Origin: Reinekea forsetii
GTDB taxonomy: Bacteria > Pseudomonadota > Gammaproteobacteria > Pseudomonadales > Natronospirillaceae
Assembly (NCBI RefSeq): GCF_018860385.1
Contig: NZ_JAHKPH010000013.1
Coordinates: forward strand, 186,001-250,000
Length of the DNA: 64,000 nucleotides
Direction: 5' to 3'
A program made the position numbers and the translations under genes. The notes beneath the pieces were generated by a model that was given only the letters and a program-made list of their open reading frames with translations, did no database searches and was not told where the DNA came from. Shown one piece after another: positions 25,940-35,207 of the stretch (the first letter of the stretch is position 1; each line of letters starts with the position of its first letter).

Positions 25940-28060
25940 TCAACTTTTTACCTTTCCTAATACCACCACACTTTGCGCCTGCATTAAGTAATGTAATTTA
26001 ACGGGGTGCGTTTCTTCAGGCAGTAAACCATTATTACGAGCCGTATCGCATAGTAAGTTCCACTCTATACCGCCAGCTGAGGGCACATGAAAATCCAAGT
26101 CTTGCCCACTGGCGTTAAACAAAATGAGGTAACACTCGGCACAATGCTTTAAATCACTTTCAATACTTTTTACGCTGTTTGAAATAAGTAAACCGAAGCA
26201 TTGTAAATTAACGTCATGCCAATCGTCTTGCGTTAAAAAATAACCATCGGAACGTAACCAATGCACCTCATCGGTACTAAATGGCGACTCACCTTTTGCT
26301 TGGTCACTGAGCACCAATCGATTAAATAGATAGCTGCTTTTACGCAACGCGATCATCTGCTGAACAAAGGCTTCTAATTTTAAATCTCGCTGCGCCCAAT
26401 TAAACCAACTGATCTCATTATCTTGGCAATAGGCGTTATTATTACCCTGCTGAGTTCGCCCTAATTCGTCTCCGCCCAATAAATGAATAGCGCCTTGTGA
26501 CAACATTAACGTGGCGATAAAGTTTCGCTTTTGTTTCGCTCGAAGCGCATTAATTACAGAATCGTCGGTTTCGCCCTCGACACCGTAGTTACAACTTAGG
26601 TTATCTCCATGACCGTCTTTATTTTTCTCTAGATTGGCTAAGTTATGACGTTGGTTATAACTCACTAAATCATGCAACGTAAAACCATCGTGGTAGGTGA
26701 CATAATTGATCGAAGAGGTGGTATGCGCCGCTCCTTTTTGGAAAACATCATGAGAGCCCATTAACCGAGTAGCAAATTCCGCCGTTTCCCCAAGGTCACC
26801 CTTCCAAAACCGCCGAACGGTATCTCTAAATTGATCGTTGCATTCATACCATTGCTGTGGAAACTGCCCCAACTGATAACCGCCTGGGGCAATATCCCAA
26901 GGCTCAGCGATCAGTTTCACACGGGCTAAGGTTGGGTCTTGTTGAATGGTTTTAAAAAAGGCGGCATTGCTGGAAAACGCTTCGGATTCTCGACCTAAGC
27001 TAGCGGCCAAATCGAAACGAAAGCCATCTATTTTATATTCGCTGACCCAATGGCGCATGCTGTCTAAAATGAGTTGCAAACTATAAGGGTGGTCAGAGTT
27101 GACGGAATTACCACAGCCAGAGTTATCAATGTATTGGCTAAAATCGCCCGCCTGGTGTCGATAAAATGTTTTCGCATGCAACCCTTTATTTGCAATAGAA
27201 GGACCTAAATAGCCACCTTCAGCGGTATGGTTATAGACCACATCTAAAATGACTTCGATTCCCGCTTCATGCAACGCATTAACCATTTCTTTAAACTCAA
27301 TGACCGCATCTTGTTTAGCGTATCTTGGTTCAGGAGCTAAAAATAAAGCTGGGTTATAACCCCAGTAGTTGGTTAACCCAAGCTCCGATAATCGTGGCTC
27401 TGACATGAAGGCAAAACAAGGTAGCAACTCAACGCAAGTGACCCCTAATTTCTTCAAATGCGAAATACTGGCACTGTGGGCAACGCCTAAATAGGTACCA
27501 CGAATGGATTCCGGCACCGCCTCATTTAATTGGCTAAAGCCCTTAACATGCATTTCATAAATTATGACATCGCGCCATTCTTGATCGGGTTTATCAGCCG
27601 TCCAGTGAAAAAACGTATCCCGAGGCACGATAGCTTTGGGAATACAATGCGCGTTATCTTGTTCACACAGAGTAAGTTGATTAGGCGCCGTTATCTGATA
27701 GGCCAACATCGCATTGTCATAGTGAATGGGCGCACTTAATTCCTGAGCGTATGGATCTATCATCACCTTATGCGGATTAAACCAACGCCCCTGTTGAGGG
27801 TTAAACTCGCCATAAACCCGATAGCCATAGCGTTGCCCAGGCTTTGCTTCTGGTACAAATATATGCCAAACATCGCCAGTGCGCGCTGGCATTGTCTTTG
27901 CAAAAATCTGTTCATCATGTTCATTAAAAAAACACAGCTCAACCTTTTCGGCTTCAGGGCTGTGCACCGCAAAATTAACTCCGTGATGGGTCACTTGAAC
28001 ACCCAACGGGGTGGAGCGCCCTGGCAAACATTCAGCGTTTCCTTGAATACGCGTGATCAT
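25940..28060 (-). CDS. glgX: Glycogen debranching enzyme GlgX
   Basis: 706 residues, GH13 isoamylase type. An N-terminal CBM48-like domain (TPLGVQVTHHGVNFAVHSP) precedes the (beta/alpha)8 catalytic barrel: nucleophile D350 in DGFRFDLAAS, acid/base E386 in AEPWD, and the third Asp region in TYHDGFTLHDL. GlgX removes short branches from phosphorylase-limited glycogen, yielding maltotetraose/triose. It follows glgB with a 23-base gap, so the two form an operon. No glgA, glgC or glgP is in the window. Confidence 0.93.
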   Translation of the reverse strand: MITRIQGNAECLPGRSTPLGVQVTHHGVNFAVHSPEAEKVELCFFNEHDEQIFAKTMPARTGDVWHIFVPEAKPGQRYGYRVYGEFNPQQGRWFNPHKVMIDPYAQELSAPIHYDNAMLAYQITAPNQLTLCEQDNAHCIPKAIVPRDTFFHWTADKPDQEWRDVIIYEMHVKGFSQLNEAVPESIRGTYLGVAHSASISHLKKLGVTCVELLPCFAFMSEPRLSELGLTNYWGYNPALFLAPEPRYAKQDAVIEFKEMVNALHEAGIEVILDVVYNHTAEGGYLGPSIANKGLHAKTFYRHQAGDFSQYIDNSGCGNSVNSDHPYSLQLILDSMRHWVSEYKIDGFRFDLAASLGRESEAFSSNAAFFKTIQQDPTLARVKLIAEPWDIAPGGYQLGQFPQQWYECNDQFRDTVRRFWKGDLGETAEFATRLMGSHDVFQKGAAHTTSSINYVTYHDGFTLHDLVSYNQRHNLANLEKNKDGHGDNLSCNYGVEGETDDSVINALRAKQKRNFIATLMLSQGAIHLLGGDELGRTQQGNNNAYCQDNEISWFNWAQRDLKLEAFVQQMIALRKSSYLFNRLVLSDQAKGESPFSTDEVHWLRSDGYFLTQDDWHDVNLQCFGLLISNSVKSIESDLKHCAECYLILFNASGQDLDFHVPSAGGIEWNLLCDTARNNGLLPEETHPVKLHYLMQAQSVVVLGKVKS

Positions 28061-28083
28061 AAAAAATTAACCCTATTCATTCG

Positions 28084-30252
28084 CTAATCGTTGTCAGATG
28101 AAACTCGTTTTATAAACACCGTTGCTAGCGGTGGTATTTTAATATCAATAGCATGCGGCAAACCACTGGTCGGCTCTTCGATACTATAAAACTCAGACCC
28201 TGCATCATAATTACTGCCGCCATAAAAATGGGAATCGGTGTTAAGCAATAGCTGATAACAGCCGCTCATCGGTACCCCGATTCGGTAGTGGCTATGGGGT
28301 GAAGGCATCATATTTGAAACAACAACGACAAAATCTTCGTCATCGCTGTAGCGAATAAAACTAAAAATACAGTTTTGCGAATCATCGTGATTTATCCATC
28401 TAAAACTCGATGCGTCGCTGTCGCCTTGATGCAACGCCGACTCTTCTTTGTATAATCGGTTTAAATCTTTGACCAGGCTTTGAATACCTTTATGCCGATC
28501 GTCTTCAAGGCTTTGCCATTCAAGTGCTCCACGGTGATTCCATTCGATGCGTTGAGCGATTTCATTGCCCATAAAATTTAGTTTTTTACCAGGGTGCGCA
28601 TACATAAACCCATAGTAAGCTCTTAAATTTGCAAATTTCTGCCATTCATCACCTGGCATTTTGGTTATCAAAGAGCCCTTTCCATGTACGACTTCATCGT
28701 GAGACAGCGGCAAGACGAAATTTTCATTGAATGAATATACCAGCGAGAAAGTTAGGTCGTTGTGATGATAGCAACGGTGTATTGGGTCTCGCTGCATGTA
28801 GTTAAGTGAATCGTTCATCCAACCCATATTCCATTTAAAGCCAAACCCTAACCCACCCGCATAAACAGGCCGAGTCACACCATCAAACGCGGTCGACTCT
28901 TCGGCAATGGTAATAGCGTTCGGGTAGCGACCGTAAATGGTTTCGTTAAAACGCTTGATAAATTCTATGGCTTCGTAATTGTGATTGCCGCCATCTACAT
29001 TAGGGATCCACTCGCCTTCGTTTCGCGAATAATCCAAGTACAACATGGAAGCAACGGCATCCACTCGAATACCGTCAACATGAAAATAATCGAGCCAAAT
29101 AACAGCGGAAGAAATGAGAAAATCACGAACCGTAAAACGACCATAATCATAGATATGAGAATTCCAATCAGGATGCCATCCACGCCGAGGATCGGCGTAT
29201 TCATATAAAGGGGTGCCATCAAATAACCCTAAGCCATGAGGGTCAGCGGGAAAATGCGCTGGCACCCAATCGACCAACACGGCAATATTATGTTGGTGGC
29301 ATTGATCAACAAAGAATTTGAAATCATCAGGCGTACCAAATCGGCTCGTTGGCGCAAACAAACCCAAAGGCTGATAACCCCAACTGCCATCAAATGGATG
29401 CTCACTGACTGGCACGAATTCGACATGGGTATAATTCATATCGACTAAATAGGGAATCAACGCTTGCGCTAGCTCGCGATAACTTAAGGGCTGACCATCT
29501 TTATGTTGCCAAGACCCTATATGCACTTCATAAGTGGAAATAGGCGACTTATTAGGCTGCTCAAACGGCCGATTTTGCCAAGCCTGGTCTTGCCACTGGT
29601 AAACATCATGATCAAAGACAATCGAATTAAAATGTGGATGCTGGCCGCAGTAAAAGTTATAAGGGTCCGATTTATGAGGCAGCACATGCTCGCGAGCATC
29701 TTTAAGTTCAAACTTATAGGTATCGCCCGCTTGTAAGCCGGGCACAAACAGCCGCCAAATGCCGTCATCACTACTTTGCATTGGGTGCCGACGCCCATCG
29801 TAGTTATTAAATTCACCGATCACACTGACCGCACGTGCATTGGGCGCGTAAACGGCAAAACGGACACCTTCGACCAGCCCTTCAGCAGTATCCACATGGC
29901 AAAGGTGCGCGCCCATGTTTTTATAGAGCGTTGCAGAATCGCACGTGAAATCTGTCATAGCTCGATCACGAAACTGATAAGCATCGACCACGCGCCAAGA
30001 ATGCCCCCCCGAAGAAACCGCCAAACTGTACAAAGGCTTATGCTCAGACTTTACAGTGCACTCGAACACGCCGCGACTGTCGACTTGCTTCATAGACATC
30101 AATAGCGATTGACCATCGAGAGAAAAAACCTCCATCGTCTCAGCATCAGGAACAAAAGCTCGAATCAGCCAACCCTCACCAACATCGAACACCCCTAAAA
30201 CATCGAACGGTTCAGCTTCCAAGACATTGCTTAAGCGACTCGCTATAGACAT
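28084..30252 (-). CDS. glgB: 1,4-alpha-glucan branching enzyme GlgB
   Basis: 722 residues from the ATG at 30252 (GAAGG 10 bases upstream; a GTG at 30258 would be too close to that RBS). It has an N-terminal extension, a CBM48 domain (about 100-200, FAVYAPNARAVSVIGEFN) and the GH13 barrel with nucleophile D398 in IRVDAVAS and acid/base E451 in AEESTAF, plus LSHDEVVHGKGSL. It forms the alpha-1,6 branches of glycogen. First gene of glgB-glgX. Confidence 0.95.
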   Translation of the reverse strand: MSIASRLSNVLEAEPFDVLGVFDVGEGWLIRAFVPDAETMEVFSLDGQSLLMSMKQVDSRGVFECTVKSEHKPLYSLAVSSGGHSWRVVDAYQFRDRAMTDFTCDSATLYKNMGAHLCHVDTAEGLVEGVRFAVYAPNARAVSVIGEFNNYDGRRHPMQSSDDGIWRLFVPGLQAGDTYKFELKDAREHVLPHKSDPYNFYCGQHPHFNSIVFDHDVYQWQDQAWQNRPFEQPNKSPISTYEVHIGSWQHKDGQPLSYRELAQALIPYLVDMNYTHVEFVPVSEHPFDGSWGYQPLGLFAPTSRFGTPDDFKFFVDQCHQHNIAVLVDWVPAHFPADPHGLGLFDGTPLYEYADPRRGWHPDWNSHIYDYGRFTVRDFLISSAVIWLDYFHVDGIRVDAVASMLYLDYSRNEGEWIPNVDGGNHNYEAIEFIKRFNETIYGRYPNAITIAEESTAFDGVTRPVYAGGLGFGFKWNMGWMNDSLNYMQRDPIHRCYHHNDLTFSLVYSFNENFVLPLSHDEVVHGKGSLITKMPGDEWQKFANLRAYYGFMYAHPGKKLNFMGNEIAQRIEWNHRGALEWQSLEDDRHKGIQSLVKDLNRLYKEESALHQGDSDASSFRWINHDDSQNCIFSFIRYSDDEDFVVVVSNMMPSPHSHYRIGVPMSGCYQLLLNTDSHFYGGSNYDAGSEFYSIEEPTSGLPHAIDIKIPPLATVFIKRVSSDND

Positions 30253-30365
30253 AAACACACAACCTTCGCATTGCTATTATCATTATTAATATAGCCTATG
30301 CTAACGGAATCACCGTTCAGTTGTCAGGTGCAAAAAGCGGTGGGTGGTTTTTAGTGGCTGTTTTG

Positions 30366-30420
30366 GGCTGCGGGCGGTGAGAGATAAGCTGTCAGTTTTT
30401 AGCTTCAAGCGGCAAGTTAG
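30366..30420. repeat. Degenerate GCTGCAAG-type intergenic repeat
   Basis: The stretch with CTGCGGGCGG, AAGCTGTCAG and AGCTTCAAGCGGCAAG resembles fragments at 54376-54431, 55832-55864 and 55945-55967 (AGCTGCGGGC, AGCTTCACGCTGCAAG). It seems to be a dispersed, decayed extragenic repeat family. Confidence 0.4.
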
Positions 30421-30455
30421 GTCAAAACATTTCAACAATCGCGTCTTTGCTTTGA

Positions 30456-30484
30456 GCAAAACCCGCTTTGTTGGCGGGTTTTGC
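30456..30484. terminator. Terminator downstream of htpX
   Basis: Perfect 11-bp stem GCAAAACCCGC (30456-30466) / GCGGGTTTTGC (30474-30484), 7-base loop. It lies 11 bases after the htpX stop codon. Confidence 0.7.
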
Positions 30485-30494
30485 CGGTGTAGAG

Positions 30495-31358
30495 TTATCT
30501 AGATTGTAGTGCGGCGATTCTGCGTTCTAGGCTTGGGTGTGAGGCAAACACTTCTGAACGTTTGCCATGAATACCGAAGGCGACTAGTTGCCCATCTAAC
30601 TCTGGTTCTGCCGATTGCTTTAAACGCTCTAAGGCGGCAATCATCTTGGGTGCGCCGACCAATTTTGCTGAGGCGGCATCGGCTCTGAACTCTCGTTGTC
30701 TAGAGAACCACATTTGAATGATGCTGGCTAGCACACCTAGAATCATCTCTAGAATAAAGACCACGGCGATATGAGCAATAAACCCTAAGCCACGGCCATC
30801 TTCGCCACGTGCGACGAAACTGCTGATTGCACCGGCGATAATGCGCGCGAAAAACATGACGAAGGTATTCAACACCCCTTGAATTAGGGCCATGGTGACC
30901 ATGTCTCCATTGGCAATGTGACCAATTTCGTGGGCAATGACGGCTTCTTGCTCATCTTGGCTCATTTGCTGAAGCAACCCGGTTGAAACAGCCACCAATG
31001 ACTTATTTTTGCTCGCACCCGTCGCAAAGGCATTAATGCTGTTACTAGGGAAAATAGCCACTTCGGGCATAGGAATGTTCGATTGTTTCGACAAACGCTC
31101 AACCGTTTGAACCAACCAACGCTCCATTTGAGAATTGGGCTGACTAATGACTTTAGCACCGGTCGCTTTAACAGCCATCCACTTAGATAACATCAAAGAG
31201 ATGAAGCTGCCACCAAAGCCAAATACTAAGCACAAAATCAACAACCCAGAGGTATCACCTAAAGACACCCCAAACATAGGCAAAACGATATTTAAAAAGG
31301 CTCCTAGCACCACCACAATGGCAATGTTAGTACCCACAAACAACAACGTTCTTAGCAT
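30495..31358 (-). CDS. htpX: Membrane protease HtpX
   Basis: 287 residues, usual length for HtpX. Two N-terminal membrane helices (MLRTLLFVGTNIAIVVVLGA and the one near 35-55) precede the zinc site HEIGH (in AVIAHEIGHIANGD) with two more helices after it. HtpX is a zinc metalloprotease that degrades damaged inner-membrane proteins under envelope stress. AAGGG lies before the ATG. Monocistronic. Confidence 0.95.
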   Translation of the reverse strand: MLRTLLFVGTNIAIVVVLGAFLNIVLPMFGVSLGDTSGLLILCLVFGFGGSFISLMLSKWMAVKATGAKVISQPNSQMERWLVQTVERLSKQSNIPMPEVAIFPSNSINAFATGASKNKSLVAVSTGLLQQMSQDEQEAVIAHEIGHIANGDMVTMALIQGVLNTFVMFFARIIAGAISSFVARGEDGRGLGFIAHIAVVFILEMILGVLASIIQMWFSRQREFRADAASAKLVGAPKMIAALERLKQSAEPELDGQLVAFGIHGKRSEVFASHPSLERRIAALQSR

Positions 31359-31448
31359 TTGAAACCCTTCTCGATTAACGAATATAATTCTAACGCTTAT
31401 TTTGAGGCTAAACTGAGAAATTCAAGATAGGCCGGAAGTCACAACTTA

Positions 31449-31949
31449 CTACATGGCTCTCGAATCGTATGCCCAGTGCAGTAATGCTTGGCGCTGCTTA
31501 CGACGGCAATCGTGGTCATAAGGCTGACAATTTTTACGAACAGCGCCCGCGTGGCGACTAAAAGCACGCCAACGCTTAATTTGTCGAGCATCATCGTCGG
31601 TTCTTCGCCCCATGTAGTAACGACAATACCATTGGAACCACCCTCGCGGGTCTTGATCATGTATCCAGCCCTTTCTTTGCCATTCGGCCAAGGGTTGTGA
31701 GGCATCGATTTCAAAAAAGTTGAGCGAAGGATCCTTTCGCAGCGGCGCTAGTTTTGCATTTTTGAACCACTGAGCCGGAAACTCATCAACGCATTCATTG
31801 ATATATTTCCCTCCAAATACCCCCAACGCCAACATTTCTTGTGGCGTCAGCTCCGGCTTGAAATCGGAGTCAAAATTTTCCCCGATAGGCGCCACAAGTT
31901 GGTATTGGTAGTTTGTTTGGAAACTATCATTCACGGTGACTGTTTTCAT
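31449..31949 (-). CDS. Conserved protein of unknown function
   Basis: 166 residues, soluble, rich in Trp, Tyr and Arg. Strongly patterned stretches are LGVFGGKYINEC, GWIHDQDPRGWFQWYCRYYMGRR and KRQRQ/ALLHWAYDSR. I recall similar proteins as a widespread uncharacterised family, but no function is known to me. Its ATG overlaps the stop of the TudS/YbgA gene (ATGA), so the two are translationally coupled. Confidence 0.75.
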   Translation of the reverse strand: MKTVTVNDSFQTNYQYQLVAPIGENFDSDFKPELTPQEMLALGVFGGKYINECVDEFPAQWFKNAKLAPLRKDPSLNFFEIDASQPLAEWQRKGWIHDQDPRGWFQWYCRYYMGRRTDDDARQIKRWRAFSRHAGAVRKNCQPYDHDCRRKQRQALLHWAYDSRAM

Positions 31950-32890
31950 ATACGATTCAATAACATCAATTCGTTAGGGTGCGGTGCCAAATAATACGAT
32001 TGATCAATATAGTCATGCGGGTGCCGACGAAAATGATGGCGCAATAAAGTGACTGGCACAATGAGCGGCACCAAGCCTTGTCGATACTGTTCAACGATGT
32101 CATTCAGCTCTTGCTTATCTTCAGTATTGAGCGACCGTTTTAAATAGCCCTGAATGTGCTTCAACGTATTCACATGGCCCTTACGAGGCGCCATTTTTTT
32201 CAACAATTGCATCATCGCCGTAACATATTGATCGGCAACTTCTTCTAGCGCTAAGTCTTTTGTATTGGCTAAAATCGCCCCTAACGCTTTAGCGCCTACT
32301 TGGTCATGGCTCATAAAAATATACTTATGCTGAGCATGGAACTTTTGTAATTGGCCAATCGAAAAATCACCCGCAATAAGAGCACGCCAACGAGAGTAAA
32401 CAAACACACGCTGAATAAAGTTTTCACGTAGATGAGGGTCTTCCAATCGCCCTTCTTCTTCTACCGGTAAGTTAGGGAAGTTTTTAAGCAATTGCTTAGC
32501 GTATATACCAACGCCGGTCTTAGTCGGCATAGCATTGGTATACACTTTCACGCGCTCCATGCCACAACTGGGTGAACTGTGTTTTAAGATGTAACCACAT
32601 AAGTCTTGATGCCAATGTACTTGTTCATCGGCTTTGGCTTTCAGCTCATCCGTTACATCGATCGTATCGTCTTTGACGCCCACACACCGAATATCCCCGT
32701 CTTTTGCTATTAAACGGATCGGAGCGCGTGGAATAGGCAGCCCAATACTTACTTCAGGGCAAAATGGAACAAATTCAAAATATTGCCCTAATACATCCGT
32801 CGCGTATTTATTCAGTTTATGGCCCGAATCAAAGCGGACTTTTTCGCCTAGAAGGCAGCTGCTGATACCGATTTTAATGGTTGTTTCCAT
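31946..32890 (-). CDS. TudS (DUF523) - YbgA (DUF1722) fusion protein
   Basis: 314 residues. Residues 1-150 are DUF523, with the three cysteines C12 (SSCLLGEKVRFD), C44 (PFCPEV) and C109 (SPSCGM) that hold a [4Fe-4S] cluster in TudS, a desulfidase that removes sulfur from thiouracil. Residues 180-310 are a YbgA-like DUF1722 domain (HKYIFMSHDQ, HHFRRHP, YLAPHP). Fusions of the two are common; YbgA's role is unknown. Overlaps the unknown gene at 31449. Confidence 0.88.
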   Translation of the reverse strand: METTIKIGISSCLLGEKVRFDSGHKLNKYATDVLGQYFEFVPFCPEVSIGLPIPRAPIRLIAKDGDIRCVGVKDDTIDVTDELKAKADEQVHWHQDLCGYILKHSSPSCGMERVKVYTNAMPTKTGVGIYAKQLLKNFPNLPVEEEGRLEDPHLRENFIQRVFVYSRWRALIAGDFSIGQLQKFHAQHKYIFMSHDQVGAKALGAILANTKDLALEEVADQYVTAMMQLLKKMAPRKGHVNTLKHIQGYLKRSLNTEDKQELNDIVEQYRQGLVPLIVPVTLLRHHFRRHPHDYIDQSYYLAPHPNELMLLNRI

Positions 32891-32989
32891 GATTGGGTTC
32901 TTCGAAGGCTGTTAACTTAAATTAATGTACACATAGCAGTCTAGTTCAGATCACTCTGAAGTGGGCGGTAATCTTGCTTTAAAAGGCAC

Positions 32990-33526
32990 TCAGCTGTTTT
33001 TACAGTAGCAGCCGACAGCGCTCAAGGGTGAAAACCGCTGCTTAAGCGATTGGTTTAAATAGGCATCAATGAAGCTGTTATCAGAATTGCAGTAATTTGC
33101 ATCACTAAAAGGGCCGGCATACATAAGTGTGCCATCTGTATCGAATATAACCGCCATGGGCGTCGCGGGTACTAACGCTTGTTGTGCATCTGATAGAGAA
33201 CGCACTGACATGTCTTGAAAGGAAACCTCGGAATATTGCTGTTTTACTTGCGCCCAGTGCCCAACCGAGGCGCCATTGCAGACACATCCTTGCTCTTCAA
33301 CGCGTATAATTTGAATTTGACCATCGTTTGTATATTCAAAAGCAGCACCTACCGCATCTAAGTAGGCCTCTACGGTCGTAAATTGGCGGTGAATCACTTG
33401 ATCCTCGTCAAAACTGATCAATCGGTCCGAGATAAACTGAAACAGTAAAAACACCACCAGCACACCCCAAAGCAGTGCGCCAAATATCATCCATGTACTA
33501 GGTTTTAAACTTTTGAATGCTTTCAT
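32990..33526 (-). CDS. Membrane-anchored thioredoxin-like protein (probably DUF6436-type)
   Basis: 178 residues. A membrane anchor at about 11-31 ([20 protein letters not shown]) is followed by a periplasmic domain with a CxC motif (GCVCNG), [19 protein letters not shown], a Cys near YCNSD and a C-terminal GCYCK. The [13 protein letters not shown] segment resembles the cis-Pro side of thioredoxin-like folds; I think it belongs to DUF6436, with moderate confidence. Its start lies 29 bases inside the chemoreceptor gene, so expression is coupled to it. Confidence 0.6.
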   Translation of the reverse strand: MKAFKSLKPSTWMIFGALLWGVLVVFLLFQFISDRLISFDEDQVIHRQFTTVEAYLDAVGAAFEYTNDGQIQIIRVEEQGCVCNGASVGHWAQVKQQYSEVSFQDMSVRSLSDAQQALVPATPMAVIFDTDGTLMYAGPFSDANYCNSDNSFIDAYLNQSLKQRFSPLSAVGCYCKNS

Positions 33527-35021
33527 TTAAGGCTTCAAATCGTTGTGATACATCTGACAGCTGATCGCTACACAAAGCAATACTTTGCGTCATAGAATTT
33601 GCAGCATCTGTTATTGCGTGCACTTGAGAATCGATACCCTGATTAATTTCTGTTTGGGTCGAGACAGCGCTGGCAATGTTCATTGTTCTTTGCGCAATTT
33701 CATCTATCTGGGTGCCCAGAGTAGACATTTGTTCCGTCGCGGTATGGTTTAACGCTTGGCTGCTGTCAATTTCTTCGACAGACAGCTTCATGGTTACCAT
33801 AGAGCCACTAGCACCCTGAGTTAGGTTTTGAATGAGTCCATTTATTTCTTCCGTCGCTTGGTGCGTGCGGGTAGCTAATGCTCTTACTTCATCGGCGACT
33901 ACGGCAAAGCCACGTCCTTGTTCACCCGCTCTGGCTGCTTCAATCGCCGCGTTAAGCGCTAACAAATTGGTTTGTTCTGCAATACTTTGAATAGACTCAA
34001 CCATGCCTGAAATAAGGGTCGTGTCTTGATCTACTTTTGACATCGTCTCACTGGTTTCTGCTATGTGTTTTGAAGTAAGCGCTGTTTTTTCAGCCGATTG
34101 ATGAACCGTTTGAATACTCTCATTTTTCAGTTGGGTTAACTCACTCGCTTTATCTTTCACAAAGCTCGAAACTTCAGATAACGACTTTGCAGCTTCGGTA
34201 ACCTGCCCTGTAGATTCCAAGATAATATTTAATTGTTTTTCTTGATCGGCCATGCCACGGCGAACATCGGCATAAGATGATTCTAATACTTTTAAGCTGT
34301 CGCTCATGACTAAAGACGTGTCCGTTGCGCTGTGAATGACATCTTTTACAGAATGAATAAGCTGCGAGTATTGGGCCACTAACTCATTGCCTTCGTCATC
34401 GATCTCTACCGTTAGATCAATATCACCATTGGCTTTGAGCATGAGCTCATTGCTACGAATAATTTTCTGCGCCGTCAGAATCATTGGCTGTGTAATGTGC
34501 GCCATGTAACATAGAACCGCTGTCTCCGCGACAATATAGGCTGCGTGCACAAAAATAAACAAGGGTATCCCATTGTTTAACAAAACATTCGTTGGTTGAG
34601 ATATGTAAATACCGCCGCCGCCGAGTTGCATGATAGCAATGCCAATATGGTAAAGCGCAGCTACTGCAGCGCCCACAATTAAGGGCGTTACTTTTTGGTA
34701 AGCATATAAAATTGCGAGCATGATGAAGTAGCCAAAATGTACTTCTATTAATCCTTTAGACAAGTGAACTTGCAATGTTACAAATGACATATACGAAAAA
34801 GCCATCGCCGACTGGGTAAGCGTTGAGAACGGGCTGATTTTTTGCAGCAATACAGGTCCTACGGCCAGCAATAGTCCAATAACAACAGCGACACCTAAGG
34901 CGCTATTTAATGCACCCAATACAACTGCCAGCGCAAAATTAGCCGCCAAAACGCCCATTAAACTGTTCATGACATATTGATCGTAACGATTCACAATGTT
35001 GAACAATTGACCTGATCGCAT
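33498..35021 (-). CDS. Methyl-accepting chemotaxis protein with six-helix membrane domain
   Basis: 507 residues from the ATG at 35021; an earlier in-frame ATG at 35036 overlaps the AAGGAAGG Shine-Dalgarno. The N-terminal ~190 residues are a polytopic domain of about six helices with almost no periplasmic part, so it may sense membrane state or a hydrophobic or intracellular signal. The C-terminal hairpin has the receptor signature [20 protein letters not shown], followed by [12 protein letters not shown]. No typical HAMP is obvious. No NWETF-like pentapeptide tail is present. Confidence 0.9.
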   Translation of the reverse strand: MRSGQLFNIVNRYDQYVMNSLMGVLAANFALAVVLGALNSALGVAVVIGLLLAVGPVLLQKISPFSTLTQSAMAFSYMSFVTLQVHLSKGLIEVHFGYFIMLAILYAYQKVTPLIVGAAVAALYHIGIAIMQLGGGGIYISQPTNVLLNNGIPLFIFVHAAYIVAETAVLCYMAHITQPMILTAQKIIRSNELMLKANGDIDLTVEIDDEGNELVAQYSQLIHSVKDVIHSATDTSLVMSDSLKVLESSYADVRRGMADQEKQLNIILESTGQVTEAAKSLSEVSSFVKDKASELTQLKNESIQTVHQSAEKTALTSKHIAETSETMSKVDQDTTLISGMVESIQSIAEQTNLLALNAAIEAARAGEQGRGFAVVADEVRALATRTHQATEEINGLIQNLTQGASGSMVTMKLSVEEIDSSQALNHTATEQMSTLGTQIDEIAQRTMNIASAVSTQTEINQGIDSQVHAITDAANSMTQSIALCSDQLSDVSQRFEALNESIQKFKT

Positions 35022-35172
35022 CTTACCTTCCTTCATTTTTCCCGATTAGAGCTAATTATCGGCTGAGCTCAAAGTTTCTTAACTTAACAATGTTTGTTTT
35101 TCTAAAAAAACACCTTGAATAGATGAAAATTATGACCATAGGCACTAATAATATTCCGGTCAGACTTTCATA

Positions 35173-35188
35173 TTAGAAGGCTTTCTAA
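35173..35188. promoter_or_regulatory. Inverted repeat upstream of RND operon
   Basis: TTAGAA (35173-35178) and TTCTAA (35183-35188) form an inverted repeat around GGCT, ending 19 bases before the adaptor ATG. Possible repressor operator. Confidence 0.35.
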
Positions 35189-35207
35189 ATATAACAAAGG
35201 GAATGAT

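Noticed and set aside
29776-30105. 109-residue plus-strand frame inside glgB
   Set aside because: Antisense shadow of the branching enzyme with no supporting signal.
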